Source of the DNA: Lachnospiraceae bacterium UBA1759
GTDB taxonomy: Bacteria > Bacillota > Clostridia > Lachnospirales > Lachnospiraceae
Length of the DNA stretch: 64,000 nucleotides
Assembly: GCA_002315555.1 (NCBI GenBank)
Contig: DCHF01000001.1
Coordinates: 78,746 to 142,745 of the forward strand
Direction: 5' to 3'
Each line of letters opens with the position of its first letter. The first letter of the stretch is position 1. This document shows, piece by piece, positions 18,358 to 27,488 of this stretch. The translations under genes and the position numbers were made by a program. The notes under the pieces were generated by a model. It ran no database searches and was not told the DNA's origin. It saw only the letters and a list, made by a program, of their open reading frames with translations.

Positions 18358-18831
18358 ATGGACAAGAATAGTTTAGCGCATACGACGTGGGAATGTAAAT
18401 ACCATAACGTATTTGCGCCAAAATATCGTAGACAAGTGATCTACAAGGATATTCGAGCAGATGTAGGAATGATACTGGGAACATTGTGTCGAAGGAAAGG
18501 GATAGAGATTATTGAAGCAGAATGTATGCCGGATCATGTGCACATGTTGGTGAGGATACCCCCGAAATACTCAGTATCAGAAATAGTAGGATATCTGAAA
18601 GGAAAAAGTTCACTGATGATATTTGAGAAGCATGCGAATCTGAAGTATAAATATGGAAATCGACATTTCTGGTGCAGAGGATATTATGTAGATACAGTAG
18701 GAAAGAACACAGCGGCAATAAAGGCGTACATCCAGAATCAGCTGAAAGAAGATCTGGAAGATGATCAGATGAGTCTGGTAGAGTACATCGACCCGTTCAC
18801 GGGAGAGCCGGTGAAGAAACACAAAAAATAA
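18358..18831 (+). CDS. tnpA: IS200/IS605 family transposase TnpA
   Basis: A 157-residue Y1 HUH transposase that cuts and rejoins single-stranded DNA at the element ends. The metal-binding HUH motif is in MPDHVHMLV at about 58-66, and the catalytic Tyr is probably in AAIKAYIQNQ near residue 125. The length is typical and the frame is intact, so the element may be active. Its base composition is AT-richer than the flanking glycan locus. Translation is probably held down by the leader stem. Confidence 0.92.
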   Translation: MDKNSLAHTTWECKYHNVFAPKYRRQVIYKDIRADVGMILGTLCRRKGIEIIEAECMPDHVHMLVRIPPKYSVSEIVGYLKGKSSLMIFEKHANLKYKYGNRHFWCRGYYVDTVGKNTAAIKAYIQNQLKEDLEDDQMSLVEYIDPFTGEPVKKHKK

Positions 18832-19032
18832 GACGCTTGGAGCGTAAGTAGGAAGTCAAAGCAAACCAGCAAGCCTCTTTTGAGGCTGAGCCGGAAGGAA
18901 GAAGCACTGAAAAAGCCCCGGGAGGGGGCTGCTGTAAATGTGGTGCAGTTGGCAGACTTCAGTGCGCCTTCCGGGCGCAAGCAGGCAAAGGCCCCTTATA
19001 GGGGCAGAACAAGCCACCCGCTAAGCGGGTGG
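18832..19032 (+). ncRNA. Structured 3' tail of the IS element, candidate RNA
   Basis: The 200 nt after tnpA has no gene but at least six hairpins: 18833-18845, 18872-18887 (AGCCTC/GAGGCT), 18914-18930 (AGCCCC/GGGGCT), 18964-18978, 18991-19005 (GCCCC/GGGGC) and the right-end hairpin 19014-19032. In addition GCACTGAA (18904-18911) can pair with TTCAGTGC (18958-18965), closing a branched fold. This density is more than a plain right end needs. In tnpB-bearing relatives the same place holds the guide (omega) RNA; here no tnpB exists, so function is unknown. Confidence 0.45.
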
Positions 19033-19054
19033 TCTTGACTATTCACATAGTGCA

Positions 19055-19516
19055 TCAATCTATTGTGAATTCAGCAGCAATTTCGATAGGCTGTGTCCCC
19101 GGGGTTATACCGCCGATGTAAATCTCCTTTACATAACGATATTGGCCGGAACTTAAGTCTCCATAATAAGCAGTCACTGTGTTGTCGATGGCACGTTTTT
19201 CTCCCGGAGCTACAGATAACTCATACATTGACCACATGGTGTTTGGAATTTGAGGCAGGCGATACCAGGAGCTGCCTTTTTTGACATCGATATAAAAGGC
19301 ATGTCCTATTGAACAACCAGTGTCCCCGTCGTTGGATAGTATGGCGGAAACAAGTGTATTGTCATACTCGACCGAGGTGAGGCTGACAGCGTTGTACTGG
19401 TCCGGAATCTGCTGTTCGGGACTCTTTTCAAGTCTTGAATTGCATGCACAGAAGAAAAGAGAAAACAGACAAAATATGATGAAAGGTTTTATTATGCAGA
19501 AATTCTTATAGTTCAA
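19055..19516 (-). CDS. Small lipoprotein with bacterial Ig-like domain
   Basis: A 153-residue protein with a lipoprotein signal (FCLFSLFFCAC, lipidated Cys at about 23-25) and a single C-terminal beta domain resembling the Big_14-type Ig fold (AFYIDVKKGSSWYRLPQ, APGEKRAI, YRYVKEI). It starts with TTG, supported by GGGAGG upstream; this TTG overlaps the TGA of the protease gene, so translation is coupled. It should sit on the outer face of the membrane. Role unknown; coupling suggests a partner or inhibitor of the protease (inference). Confidence 0.7.
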   Translation of the reverse strand: MNYKNFCIIKPFIIFCLFSLFFCACNSRLEKSPEQQIPDQYNAVSLTSVEYDNTLVSAILSNDGDTGCSIGHAFYIDVKKGSSWYRLPQIPNTMWSMYELSVAPGEKRAIDNTVTAYYGDLSSGQYRYVKEIYIGGITPGTQPIEIAAEFTID

Positions 19517-20661
19517 TATACAGATCCTCCCATATTGGTTAAAATGTTAGATACCTTGGAGAAATTCGCGTAATTTCCAGCGCCACCGCTGCAAATACCA
19601 ACTACATTTCTGTTGTTTCCGCTAGTGGTTTTGACCAATGGACCGCCGCTATCTCCTTGCACAACTGTCATTTTCATTCTTATGTGATCAGTAAATTGAA
19701 TGGATTCCATAACAAAATTGAAACTTCGGTTATCGACAGTGCCGGTAACAAGACCGGAATTTTTACCATGTAACACATAAGTCGTACCATATACTCCAAC
19801 AGTTGTATATCCAGTAATCTGGTAGCTGCTGCTAAGTATTCTACTCCTGGAATAACCACTGGAAGGATAGTCGTTCATATTGACAAAGGCGGCATCTGCA
19901 TTACTTCCATATTGCCGCCAAGCTACTTTACCGACATTTGTATTTGAGATTTTAATTGTATTATATAAATTATTGTCATGTCCGGCTGTCACAAATCCGT
20001 ATTCATACACTCCGGCACTGTTGATTCTGCTGGCACAAAATCCATTTGTATACAAATATCCTGTGTTGGCGTTTAAAAGTTCACTGCCAACGCCAGAAAC
20101 AACACTTGCACAAGGCGAATAATCTTTATCAGCCAAAACAATTTTTAATTCAGGAAAGTAACTCTTTAATTCGTCGATCAACGCATCAGTTGTAAGACTG
20201 TTATTAAGTATTTCGACGAAAAGAGTGTTTGCTGGTTCGTCAATTCCGAGACCGATAATGCTGTCGGCTACGTCACGACCTTCGCTTTGGAAGGCACTAA
20301 CTGCTTGTGTTAAGTTATTCTGAACGTCTAAAAGATAGTTGTATGAATAAGGCACTTTCTTTAGATTAATTGTCGAATCACCCATCAAAGTGTAGATTTC
20401 GTCCTGCACTATTGATGGATCGCATGTCACACAAATTGTAAATGATTTATCGATAATGTAAGAGCCACCATAGTATTCAGGATACTCACCGTAATAAGCA
20501 ATTAATTTATCGAATTCATCATTAATTTTGTTAGAATATTCAATCTCTTCCATTATAACAGGATTTAGTTTTTCGATTGGCTCTTCATAACTATCACTTA
20601 GCGTGGGGTTAGACGAAATAATTAACATGATTGCAAGAATGAGGGCTATTATTTTTTTCAT
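19513..20661 (-). CDS. Secreted trypsin-like (S1) serine protease
   Basis: A 382-residue preproprotease. Signal peptide at 1-22, a pro-region to about 195, then a chymotrypsin-fold domain of the streptogrisin/alpha-lytic type. The triad is His228 (TAGHD), Asp256 (NADAAF) and Ser338 (GDSGGP). The start at 20661 follows AAGGAGG; an in-frame start nine codons earlier lacks a ribosome site and would spoil the signal peptide. It is rich in AT relative to the surrounding genes. It is divergent from a LysR regulator and overlaps the lipoprotein gene by the TTGA junction. Such proteases are less common in Clostridia than in Actinobacteria, so transfer is possible. Confidence 0.85.
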   Translation of the reverse strand: MKKIIALILAIMLIISSNPTLSDSYEEPIEKLNPVIMEEIEYSNKINDEFDKLIAYYGEYPEYYGGSYIIDKSFTICVTCDPSIVQDEIYTLMGDSTINLKKVPYSYNYLLDVQNNLTQAVSAFQSEGRDVADSIIGLGIDEPANTLFVEILNNSLTTDALIDELKSYFPELKIVLADKDYSPCASVVSGVGSELLNANTGYLYTNGFCASRINSAGVYEYGFVTAGHDNNLYNTIKISNTNVGKVAWRQYGSNADAAFVNMNDYPSSGYSRSRILSSSYQITGYTTVGVYGTTYVLHGKNSGLVTGTVDNRSFNFVMESIQFTDHIRMKMTVVQGDSGGPLVKTTSGNNRNVVGICSGGAGNYANFSKVSNILTNMGGSVY

Positions 20662-20864
20662 TCGTTCCTCCTTTACTATGATTTCCAATTGCGGTTATAT
20701 TGACTTTGATCAAAAAATCAATTCTCTCCATTAATGGCTTTTTTATTAAAGTTAGACGTCTTTCTGCTTTTATAATATATTTAATAATAAAGGTTGTCTA
20801 CGCATGTTTTTATGTGATAAGATAACAAAAATGTTAACAACTAACGTATTTGACAGGAGGCCTT

Positions 20865-21788
20865 ATGAATATCCGCCATTTACAGGTATACAACATAGTG
20901 TGTAAAACAGAAAGTATGAAAGAAACGGCGCATTGCTTGTATATCAGCGAACCTGCTGTATCCCGTTATATTCACGAGTTAGAAGAGGAACTTGGAGTTA
21001 AGCTGTTGAGGCGGAAAAAACCATTGGTTTTGACTGAAGAAGGAAAAGAACTCTACCGGAGATCAAAGATCGTCGAAGAACAATTCAATGATTTGCAGGC
21101 TGTTTTCAGGCCGCAACAAACTGAAACTTGTTTGCGAATTGGGGTGGTTTCATCAGTTGCGGAACCGCTTTTAACTAAATTGATGCCTGTCTTCCCTGAA
21201 ATTTTCAATATTTCTCAGCAGACCGTACGTCTTTTCGTTTATGACGCAAATAAACTCTCTGGAATGTTGATAAATAATCAGTTGGATTATGTCATATCAG
21301 ATATCGCTCCGAGTGGAGATAATTATTCCGCCTTCAAACTATATACAGATACTATGTCTATAGTTTGTGCAGTGGAAGCTGAGTATCCCACAGAGATGTC
21401 CCTCACTGATATTTCAAAACTTCCTCTTCTCCTTAGAAATAAAGAAAGCGGCAATCGAATCGCTGTTGATGCCGCATTTAATCAAAACGGGCTACTTCCT
21501 AATGTTTTTATGGAGAGTGAAAGCAATTATGTGCTTCTTCGAATGGCACACCGCAATTTTGGTCTGACAATCCTTTCAAGTTCATTCATATTGCGAGAAC
21601 TTGAAGAAAATTATATCCGAGAAATTAAGATTTCTGATTTTGGCTTTTCAAGATCGTTTTATCTGATTTGTCCTAAATACCGAAATGGCGAGAGGGTGGC
21701 TGAATTACTTAAGCAGTCGATAGAAAACATCGTTTCAGAGAATCTGAACAGCCTTATCATGAATAATGAAAAAGGATTCAACCGCTAA
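20865..21788 (+). CDS. LysR-family transcriptional regulator
   Basis: A 307-residue LysR regulator. The N-terminal winged helix-turn-helix spans about 1-60 (MNIRHLQVYNIVCKTESMKE, then ISEPAVSRYIHELEEELGVKLL), followed by a periplasmic-binding-like effector domain from about residue 90. The ATG at 20865 has AGGAGG upstream; a TTG five codons earlier is part of the ribosome site. It is AT-rich like the divergent protease gene, 203 bp away, and so is likely its regulator. An AGACGTCT palindrome lies in the gap near 20754. Effector unknown. Confidence 0.87.
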   Translation: MNIRHLQVYNIVCKTESMKETAHCLYISEPAVSRYIHELEEELGVKLLRRKKPLVLTEEGKELYRRSKIVEEQFNDLQAVFRPQQTETCLRIGVVSSVAEPLLTKLMPVFPEIFNISQQTVRLFVYDANKLSGMLINNQLDYVISDIAPSGDNYSAFKLYTDTMSIVCAVEAEYPTEMSLTDISKLPLLLRNKESGNRIAVDAAFNQNGLLPNVFMESESNYVLLRMAHRNFGLTILSSSFILRELEENYIREIKISDFGFSRSFYLICPKYRNGERVAELLKQSIENIVSENLNSLIMNNEKGFNR

Positions 21789-21837
21789 AGGGTAGCAGTA
21801 GTGAATACAAAAACAGGGTTGTGAAATGACCATCTAG

Positions 21838-21889
21838 AAAAAACGGCGCTGTGAAAAATCAAAATGATTTTTCACAGCGCCGTTTTTAT
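21838..21889. terminator. Bidirectional terminator, GCGCTGTGA family copy 2
   Basis: A 22-bp stem, AAAACGGCGCTGTGAAAAA paired with its complement at 21865-21886, with A and T tails. It lies between the convergent LysR and carB genes. Confidence 0.88.
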
Positions 21890-21899
21890 GCTCTATTCC

Positions 21900-24800
21900 T
21901 CAGATCTTCGTCTTGATCTCGCTGTGCAGCTGCTGTAAAGACTTCACGTCGCTTGCCTTTTCAGTGTTCATCGTACGAATGCCGGCTGCTGCTGCGGAAG
22001 CTGCGGCTACGGTCGTGATGTACGGGATACGCTCGCGGATCGCTGCCTTACGGATGTAGCTGTCATCGTGAACGCTGGCCTTGCCGATCGGGGTGTTTAC
22101 GATCAGGTCGATCTCACCGTTTGCGATGGAATCCAGAATGTTCGGACGTCCTTCATAGACCTTATTGACCTTTGTTGCCGGAATTCCGAGTGCCTGGATC
22201 ATGTCACAGGTATGACCGGTAGCCATGATCTTGAAGCCTGCTTCATGGAAATCACGTGCCAGAAGCGCTGCTTCCGGACGATCCTTCTGATTCACGGAGA
22301 TCAGTACGGTTCCCTTTAACGGAAGCGGAGACTGAACACCTTCCTGAGACTTTAAGAAAGCTTCGCCGTAGGTCTTTGCAAGGCCCAGAACCTCGCCGGT
22401 GGAACGCATTTCCGGTCCCAGTACCGGGTCGACTTCCGGGAACATGTTGAACGGGAATGCCGCTTCCTTGACACCGTAGTACGGAATATCCTGCTCCTTA
22501 AGAGCCGGAACCGGAGACGGACGGCCGGTCAGCGAGCCGGTAATGATCTCCGTTGCAAGCGGTACCATGCGGATGTTGCAGACCTTGGAAACAAGCGGAA
22601 CGGTACGGGATGCTCTCGGGTTTGCTTCAAGCACGAATACCTTGCCGTTTTCAATGGCGTACTGCATGTTCATCAGACCCTGAACGCCCATTTCCTCGGC
22701 GATCTTACGGGTATATTCCTTGATGGTGGCAACATTGTCCGCGGTCAGATGTACGGACGGCAGGATGCAGGCGGAGTCACCGGAGTGAACGCCGGCAAGC
22801 TCGATGTGCTCCATGACGGCCGGTACGAATGCGTGCTTACCGTCGCAGATGGCGTCGGATTCACACTCGGTCGCGTGATTTAAGAAACGGTCGATGAGAA
22901 TCGGACGGTCGGGAGTTACACCGACAGCGGCCTTCATGTAATCGACCATGCTGTTGTCATCGTAAACGACTTCCATACCGCGGCCGCCGAGTACGTAAGA
23001 CGGGCGGACCATGACCGGATAACCGATGCGGTTTGCGATCTCGATGGCTTCTTCGACGTTGACCGCCATGCCGGATTCGGGCATCGGAATGCCGAGCTTA
23101 TCCATCATTGCACGGAACTGGTCACGGTCTTCCGCAAGGTCGATGACCTCCGGAGAAGTACCGAGGATATTGACACCGTTTCTCTTTAAGTCGGCTGCCA
23201 GGTTTAACGGAGTCTGACCGCCGAACTGCGCGATGACACCGAGCGGCTTTTCCTTGTTGTAGATGGAAAGAACGTCTTCCAGGGTCAGCGGCTCAAAGTA
23301 CAGCTTGTCGGAGGTGTCGTAGTCGGTGGAAACGGTCTCCGGATTACAGTTGACGATGATCGTTTCAAAACCGAGCTTCTTCAGTGCCTTTGCGGCATGT
23401 ACGCAGCAGTAGTCGAATTCGATACCCTGGCCGATACGGTTGGGACCGCCGCCCAGGATCATGATCTTGTTGTTTTCGGAAGCCGTGGACTTGTCCTCCG
23501 CGTTGTAGGTGGAGTAGTAGTACGCGCTGTCCTTGGTACCGGATACGTGTACGCCTTCCCAGGCCTCGGTAAGACCGATCTCCAGTCTCTTGTTGCGGAT
23601 CTCGTCCTCGGTAACACCCAGGATCTGGCTTAAATACTTATCGGAGAAACCGTCCTTCTTTGCACGGACCAGGGCTTCCGTTTCCGGAACCGCACCCTTG
23701 TTTGCAAGAAGGGCTTCTTCTTCCTGAACCAGCTCCAGCATGGACTGCAGGAAGTAGTGCTTGATCTTGGTGATATCGTAGATCTCTTCCACGGTCGCGC
23801 CCTTGCGGAGTGCTTCGTAGATCAGGAAATACCGCTCGGAAGACGGCGTCTTGATGCGCTGGATAAGCTCGTCTTTTGCGAGGCTTTCAAAATTCTTGGC
23901 ATGACCGAGACCGTAGCGGCCGTTCTCCAGAGAACGGATGGCCTTCTGGAAGGCTTCCTTGAAGTTCTTACCGATGGACATGACTTCACCGACGGCTCTC
24001 ATCTGAGTGCCCAGCTTGTCCTCGACGTTCTTGAACTTTTCAAATGCCCAGCGGGCAAACTTGATAACGACGTAATCGCCGTCCGGAACGTACTTGTCCA
24101 GGGTGCCGTACTTACCGCATTCGATGTCCTTTAAGGTCAGACCGGAAGCGAGCATTGCGGATACCAGAGCGATCGGGAAACCGGTTGCCTTGGAAGCCAG
24201 TGCGGAAGAACGGGAGGTACGCGGGTTGATCTCGATGACGATGATGCGGCCGTCCACCGGGTTGCGTGCGAACTGGACGTTTGTACCGCCGATGACCTGG
24301 ACCTTGTCAACGATCTTGTAGGCCTGACGCTGCAGCTCAGCCTGTACCTCTTCGGAAATGGTGAGCATCGGTGCCGCACAGAAGGAGTCACCGGTATGGA
24401 TGCCGAGCGGGTCGATGTTTTCAATGAAGCAGACCGTGATCATGTTGCCTTCGGCATCACGGACGACTTCCAGTTCGAGCTCTTCCCAGCCGAGAACGGA
24501 TTCCTCAACGAGGACCTGACCGACAAGGCTGGCCTGAAGGCCTCTTGCGCAGACGGTCTTTAACTCGTCCTTATTATATACCAGGCCGCCGCCTGCACCG
24601 CCCATGGTGTATGCCGGACGGAGAACGACCGGATAGCCGAGCTCATCGGCGATCGCCAGTGCTTCTTCAACGGAGTAGGAGACCTCGGAGCGTGCCATCA
24701 GGATGCCGAGCTCGTCCATGGTCTTCTTGAATTCGATACGGTCTTCACCGCGCTCGATGGCATCGACCTGAACGCCGATGACCTGTACATTGTACTTGTC

Positions 24801-25124
24801 AAGAATACCTGCTTTGTTTAATTCGGAACACAGATTCAAGCCGGACTGACCGCCCAGGTTCGGAAGCAGGGCATCCGGACGTTCCTTTGCGATGATCTGT
24901 TCCAGACGATCCACGTTCAGCGGCTCGATGTAAGTAACATCGGCGGTCTCGGGATCGGTCATGATGGTTGCCGGGTTGGAGTTTACGAGAACGATCTCGT
25001 AACCGAGCTTCTTCAGCGCCTTGCAGGCCTGAGTGCCGGAGTAGTCGAATTCGCAGGCCTGGCCGATGATGATCGGGCCGGAACCGATGATCAGTACCTT
25101 ATTAATGTCTGTTCTCTTTGGCAT
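21900..25124 (-). CDS. carB: Carbamoyl-phosphate synthase large subunit
   Basis: A 1074-residue protein that makes carbamoyl phosphate from bicarbonate, ATP and ammonia supplied by the CarA glutaminase, for pyrimidines and arginine. It starts MPKRTDINKVLIIGSGPIIIGQACEFDYSG and has two homologous halves, each with a preATP-grasp and ATP-grasp fold (second half begins near KIMILGGGPNRIGQGIEFDY), then a C-terminal MGS-like regulatory domain (about 935-1074). The length is normal. carA is not beside it. A minus-strand TATAAT near 25209-25214 could be its -10 box, with a weak -35. An AGGAAAGGA site precedes the start. Confidence 0.96.
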   Translation of the reverse strand: MPKRTDINKVLIIGSGPIIIGQACEFDYSGTQACKALKKLGYEIVLVNSNPATIMTDPETADVTYIEPLNVDRLEQIIAKERPDALLPNLGGQSGLNLCSELNKAGILDKYNVQVIGVQVDAIERGEDRIEFKKTMDELGILMARSEVSYSVEEALAIADELGYPVVLRPAYTMGGAGGGLVYNKDELKTVCARGLQASLVGQVLVEESVLGWEELELEVVRDAEGNMITVCFIENIDPLGIHTGDSFCAAPMLTISEEVQAELQRQAYKIVDKVQVIGGTNVQFARNPVDGRIIVIEINPRTSRSSALASKATGFPIALVSAMLASGLTLKDIECGKYGTLDKYVPDGDYVVIKFARWAFEKFKNVEDKLGTQMRAVGEVMSIGKNFKEAFQKAIRSLENGRYGLGHAKNFESLAKDELIQRIKTPSSERYFLIYEALRKGATVEEIYDITKIKHYFLQSMLELVQEEEALLANKGAVPETEALVRAKKDGFSDKYLSQILGVTEDEIRNKRLEIGLTEAWEGVHVSGTKDSAYYYSTYNAEDKSTASENNKIMILGGGPNRIGQGIEFDYCCVHAAKALKKLGFETIIVNCNPETVSTDYDTSDKLYFEPLTLEDVLSIYNKEKPLGVIAQFGGQTPLNLAADLKRNGVNILGTSPEVIDLAEDRDQFRAMMDKLGIPMPESGMAVNVEEAIEIANRIGYPVMVRPSYVLGGRGMEVVYDDNSMVDYMKAAVGVTPDRPILIDRFLNHATECESDAICDGKHAFVPAVMEHIELAGVHSGDSACILPSVHLTADNVATIKEYTRKIAEEMGVQGLMNMQYAIENGKVFVLEANPRASRTVPLVSKVCNIRMVPLATEIITGSLTGRPSPVPALKEQDIPYYGVKEAAFPFNMFPEVDPVLGPEMRSTGEVLGLAKTYGEAFLKSQEGVQSPLPLKGTVLISVNQKDRPEAALLARDFHEAGFKIMATGHTCDMIQALGIPATKVNKVYEGRPNILDSIANGEIDLIVNTPIGKASVHDDSYIRKAAIRERIPYITTVAAASAAAAGIRTMNTEKASDVKSLQQLHSEIKTKI

Positions 25125-25353
25125 TTTGGTATCCTTTCCTGTATATGAATGTTAACCGCGCCGGAAAGGGCGGTAAAAGTGCATCACGCGCATTCGCACA
25201 TTTAGAATATTATAGTACATTCAAAAACGCATTGGAATATCCGACGCGCGAAAAAAAGCCTGTGAAAATGACGATTTTTCGGAGCGATATCGAAAGGCTC
25301 TCTCCAACTTGCACAGACATTTCAAAAGAGGCGGATATGGTAGAAGAATTCAA

Positions 25354-25382
25354 TTGACAAGCCGCGGGGAAAGCCGTATAAT
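25354..25382 (+). promoter_or_regulatory. Promoter of the leucine operon
   Basis: Perfect consensus: TTGACA at 25354-25359, 17-nt spacer, TATAAT at 25377-25382. It drives the T-box leader that follows. Confidence 0.85.
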
Positions 25383-25404
25383 GTCGATAACTATTCAATA
25401 GCTG

Positions 25405-25680
25405 AGAAGGGAAGAAAGACATTCGGGAGGTGCCCAGAGAACTGTCGGCCGGTGCGAGACAGAGACTGAAGGATGTGTATACTGGTCCCCGAGCTGCTGT
25501 GCCGAACAAAGCGATTTCATTAAGTGCAGCCGGAATCCCCCGTGAAAGGGAACGCGATTCGCGAAAGCTGATCGTACTGAGTGGCCGTAAGGCAATAAGA
25601 GTGGTACCGCGGAACCTGTTTGAAAGTAAGGCCCCGTCTCTTGACAAGGAGTGATGCTCCGTTGAGAGGCGGGGCTGTTT
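25405..25680 (+). promoter_or_regulatory. T-box leader, probable leucine specifier
   Basis: Classic T-box parts in order: AG box AGAGAA near 25435, apical GGTGCGA hairpin, the downstream GAGCTGC segment at 25491, the T-box sequence AGAGTGGTACCGCGGA at 25598-25613 and a terminator hairpin (GCCCCGTCTC at 25631-25640, complement at 25664-25675). The likely specifier is CTG (Leu) at 25482-25484, followed by a purine and six bases before GAGC, the same spacing as ACC in the thrS T-box of this window. Uncharged tRNA-Leu should relieve termination of the leu genes. Confidence 0.85.
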
Positions 25681-25751
25681 GTGTGAGCGGGTACATCGGC
25701 GGCACAGGAACTGAAACCGCTCATAAAAAGAACAAAACTGAGGTGAAACGA

Positions 25752-26225
25752 ATGGGAAAGATCTTCAAATTTGAAAAGGACGTGGATACGGACCAGATCA
25801 TCGCGTCCCAGTATCTTCTGTTTCCGACCATTGACGAGATGAAATCGCATACCTTTGAATCCCTGGATTCAACGTTTGCGGCGGCTGTACAGCCGGGCGA
25901 TTTCGTCGTGGCGGATGAGAACTTTGGCTGCGGCTCTTCCAGAGAGCAGGCTCCGAGCGTATTGAAGGCCCTCGGCGTCAAGGCGGTCATCGCAAAGTCC
26001 TTTGCGCGTATTTTCTACAGAAACTCCATCAACATCGGCATGCCGGTCATCGTGAGCAAGGAACTGCATGACGCGGTCGCAGCCGGCGATGACATGGAGC
26101 TGGACCTTGAAAAGGGTGAGATCACCGCAAACGGAAAGACCTATCCGTGCACGAAGCTGCCGGCCAAGATGCAGGAGATCCTGGATCAGGGCGGTCTGAT
26201 CGCAAGCTTGAATAAGGAGGACTGA
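25752..26225 (+). CDS. leuD: Isopropylmalate isomerase-type small subunit, copy 1
   Basis: A 157-residue LeuD/aconitase swivel-domain protein. It has DVDTDQIIASQYLLF at 10-24, the loop that helps choose the substrate, and the conserved ENFGCGSSREQAP. With the LeuC-type protein it isomerises 2-isopropylmalate or a close analogue. The loop YLLF has a hydrophobic residue rather than the Arg seen in homoaconitases. The frame is open from 25620 but the T-box terminator covers that part; the ATG at 25752 has GAGGTG. Followed after 4 bp by its LeuC partner. A second pair comes next, so its exact substrate is uncertain. Confidence 0.85.
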   Translation: MGKIFKFEKDVDTDQIIASQYLLFPTIDEMKSHTFESLDSTFAAAVQPGDFVVADENFGCGSSREQAPSVLKALGVKAVIAKSFARIFYRNSINIGMPVIVSKELHDAVAAGDDMELDLEKGEITANGKTYPCTKLPAKMQEILDQGGLIASLNKED

Positions 26226-26229
26226 GATC

Positions 26230-27477
26230 ATGGGAATGACAATGGCCGAAAAGATCATCGCGTGTGCGGCTGGCGTTGAAACGACCAAGGCAGGCGATAT
26301 CGAAACCGTTACTCTGGACCGTCTGATGTCCAACGACGGAACCACCCATCTTACCATCGACATGTATAACAAGCTGAAGGATCCGCACATCGCGGACATC
26401 GCGAAGCTTGTCTGGATCGTAGATCACAATATTCCCGCGGACAGCCCGAAGACCGCCGCATCCCAGAAGAAAATGCGCGACTTCGCGAAGGCAAACGGCA
26501 TCACCTTCTATGAAGGCGAGGGTGTCTGCCATCAGGTCATGATGGAGAAGCACGTCCGTCCGGGCGAGCTCATCTTCGGCGCGGATTCCCATACCTGCGC
26601 ATACGGTGCACTCGGTGCTTTCGGTACCGGCGTGGGCTGTACGGACTATCTGTATGCGATGGTGACCGGAACCTCCTGGCTTCTGGTACCGGAGACCCTG
26701 CGCTTCAACCTGACCGGAAAGCTTCCGGAGGGTGTTTACGCACGTGATCTGATCCTGACCATCATCGGCCGCATCGGTGCAAACGGCGCCAATTATAAGG
26801 CAATGGAATTTGCCGGTGAAGGCCTTCACACGCTGACCATGGCCGACCGCATCTCCATCTGCAACCTCTGCGTGGAGGCCGGCGCAAAGACCGCGCTCAT
26901 GGAAGTGGACGATGTTGCAATGACCTACCTGAACGAGCACGGTCGCAGCCCGAAGGCGATCTTCACATCCGACGACGACGCGGTATTCGCACAGGTCTAC
27001 GACATCGATCTTTCCGAGATCAGGCCCATCGTGGCAAAGCCGCACTTCGTGGACAATGTAGTGCCGGCGGAAGAATGCCTCGGTGTTCACATTGACGAAG
27101 CCTTCCTGGGCTCCTGCAATAACGGCCGTATTGAAGACCTGCGCGTAGGCGCGGCGGTCATCAAGGGCAGGAAAGTCGCTCCGAAGGTCCGTTTCCTCGT
27201 GGTTCCCGCAAGCCGTACCGTGTATAAGCAGGCCATGAAGGAAGGGCTTCTGGACATCTTTATGGAGGCCGGTGCCATCGTCATGAACCCGAACTGCTCC
27301 GTCTGCTGGGGCGCGTGCCAGGGTGTCATCGGCGAAGGTGAGACGCTGATCTCTACCGGTACCCGTAACTTCAAGGGCCGTGCCGGTCACAAGGATTCCT
27401 TTGTTTACCTCGCATCCGCAGCCACGGTCACCGCATCGGCCATCGCCGGTGAGATCACCACGGCGGACCGTGTATAA
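26230..27477 (+). CDS. leuC: Isopropylmalate isomerase-type large subunit, copy 1
   Basis: A 415-residue large subunit of the LeuC/homoaconitase group (the roughly 420-residue bacterial/archaeal form). Iron-sulphur ligands appear in SCNNGR at about 297-302 and in NCSVCWGACQG near 357. The first site reads SCNNG where most members have SCTNG. VCHQVMMEK and GADSHTCAYGALG are active-site blocks. It carries a 4Fe-4S cluster and acts in the cytoplasm with the LeuD-type protein encoded just before. Could serve isopropylmalate or citramalate isomerisation. Confidence 0.87.
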   Translation: MGMTMAEKIIACAAGVETTKAGDIETVTLDRLMSNDGTTHLTIDMYNKLKDPHIADIAKLVWIVDHNIPADSPKTAASQKKMRDFAKANGITFYEGEGVCHQVMMEKHVRPGELIFGADSHTCAYGALGAFGTGVGCTDYLYAMVTGTSWLLVPETLRFNLTGKLPEGVYARDLILTIIGRIGANGANYKAMEFAGEGLHTLTMADRISICNLCVEAGAKTALMEVDDVAMTYLNEHGRSPKAIFTSDDDAVFAQVYDIDLSEIRPIVAKPHFVDNVVPAEECLGVHIDEAFLGSCNNGRIEDLRVGAAVIKGRKVAPKVRFLVVPASRTVYKQAMKEGLLDIFMEAGAIVMNPNCSVCWGACQGVIGEGETLISTGTRNFKGRAGHKDSFVYLASAATVTASAIAGEITTADRV

Positions 27478-27488
27478 CGGAGGGCAGT

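Larger units (their letters stand above)
18236..19036 (+). mobile_element. IS200-type insertion sequence (tnpA only)
   Basis: About 0.8 kb element with a left-end hairpin (18243-18261), one HUH transposase gene and a right-end hairpin (19014-19032). The two terminal hairpins have nearly the same sequence (CCACCTGC/GCAGGTGG and CCACCCGC/GCGGGTGG), as expected for IS200/IS605 ends recognised as single strands. No terminal inverted repeats or target duplication are expected for this family. Exact ends are uncertain by a few bases. The right end lies about 20 bp from the stop codon of the lipoprotein gene. No tnpB is present. Confidence 0.85.
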
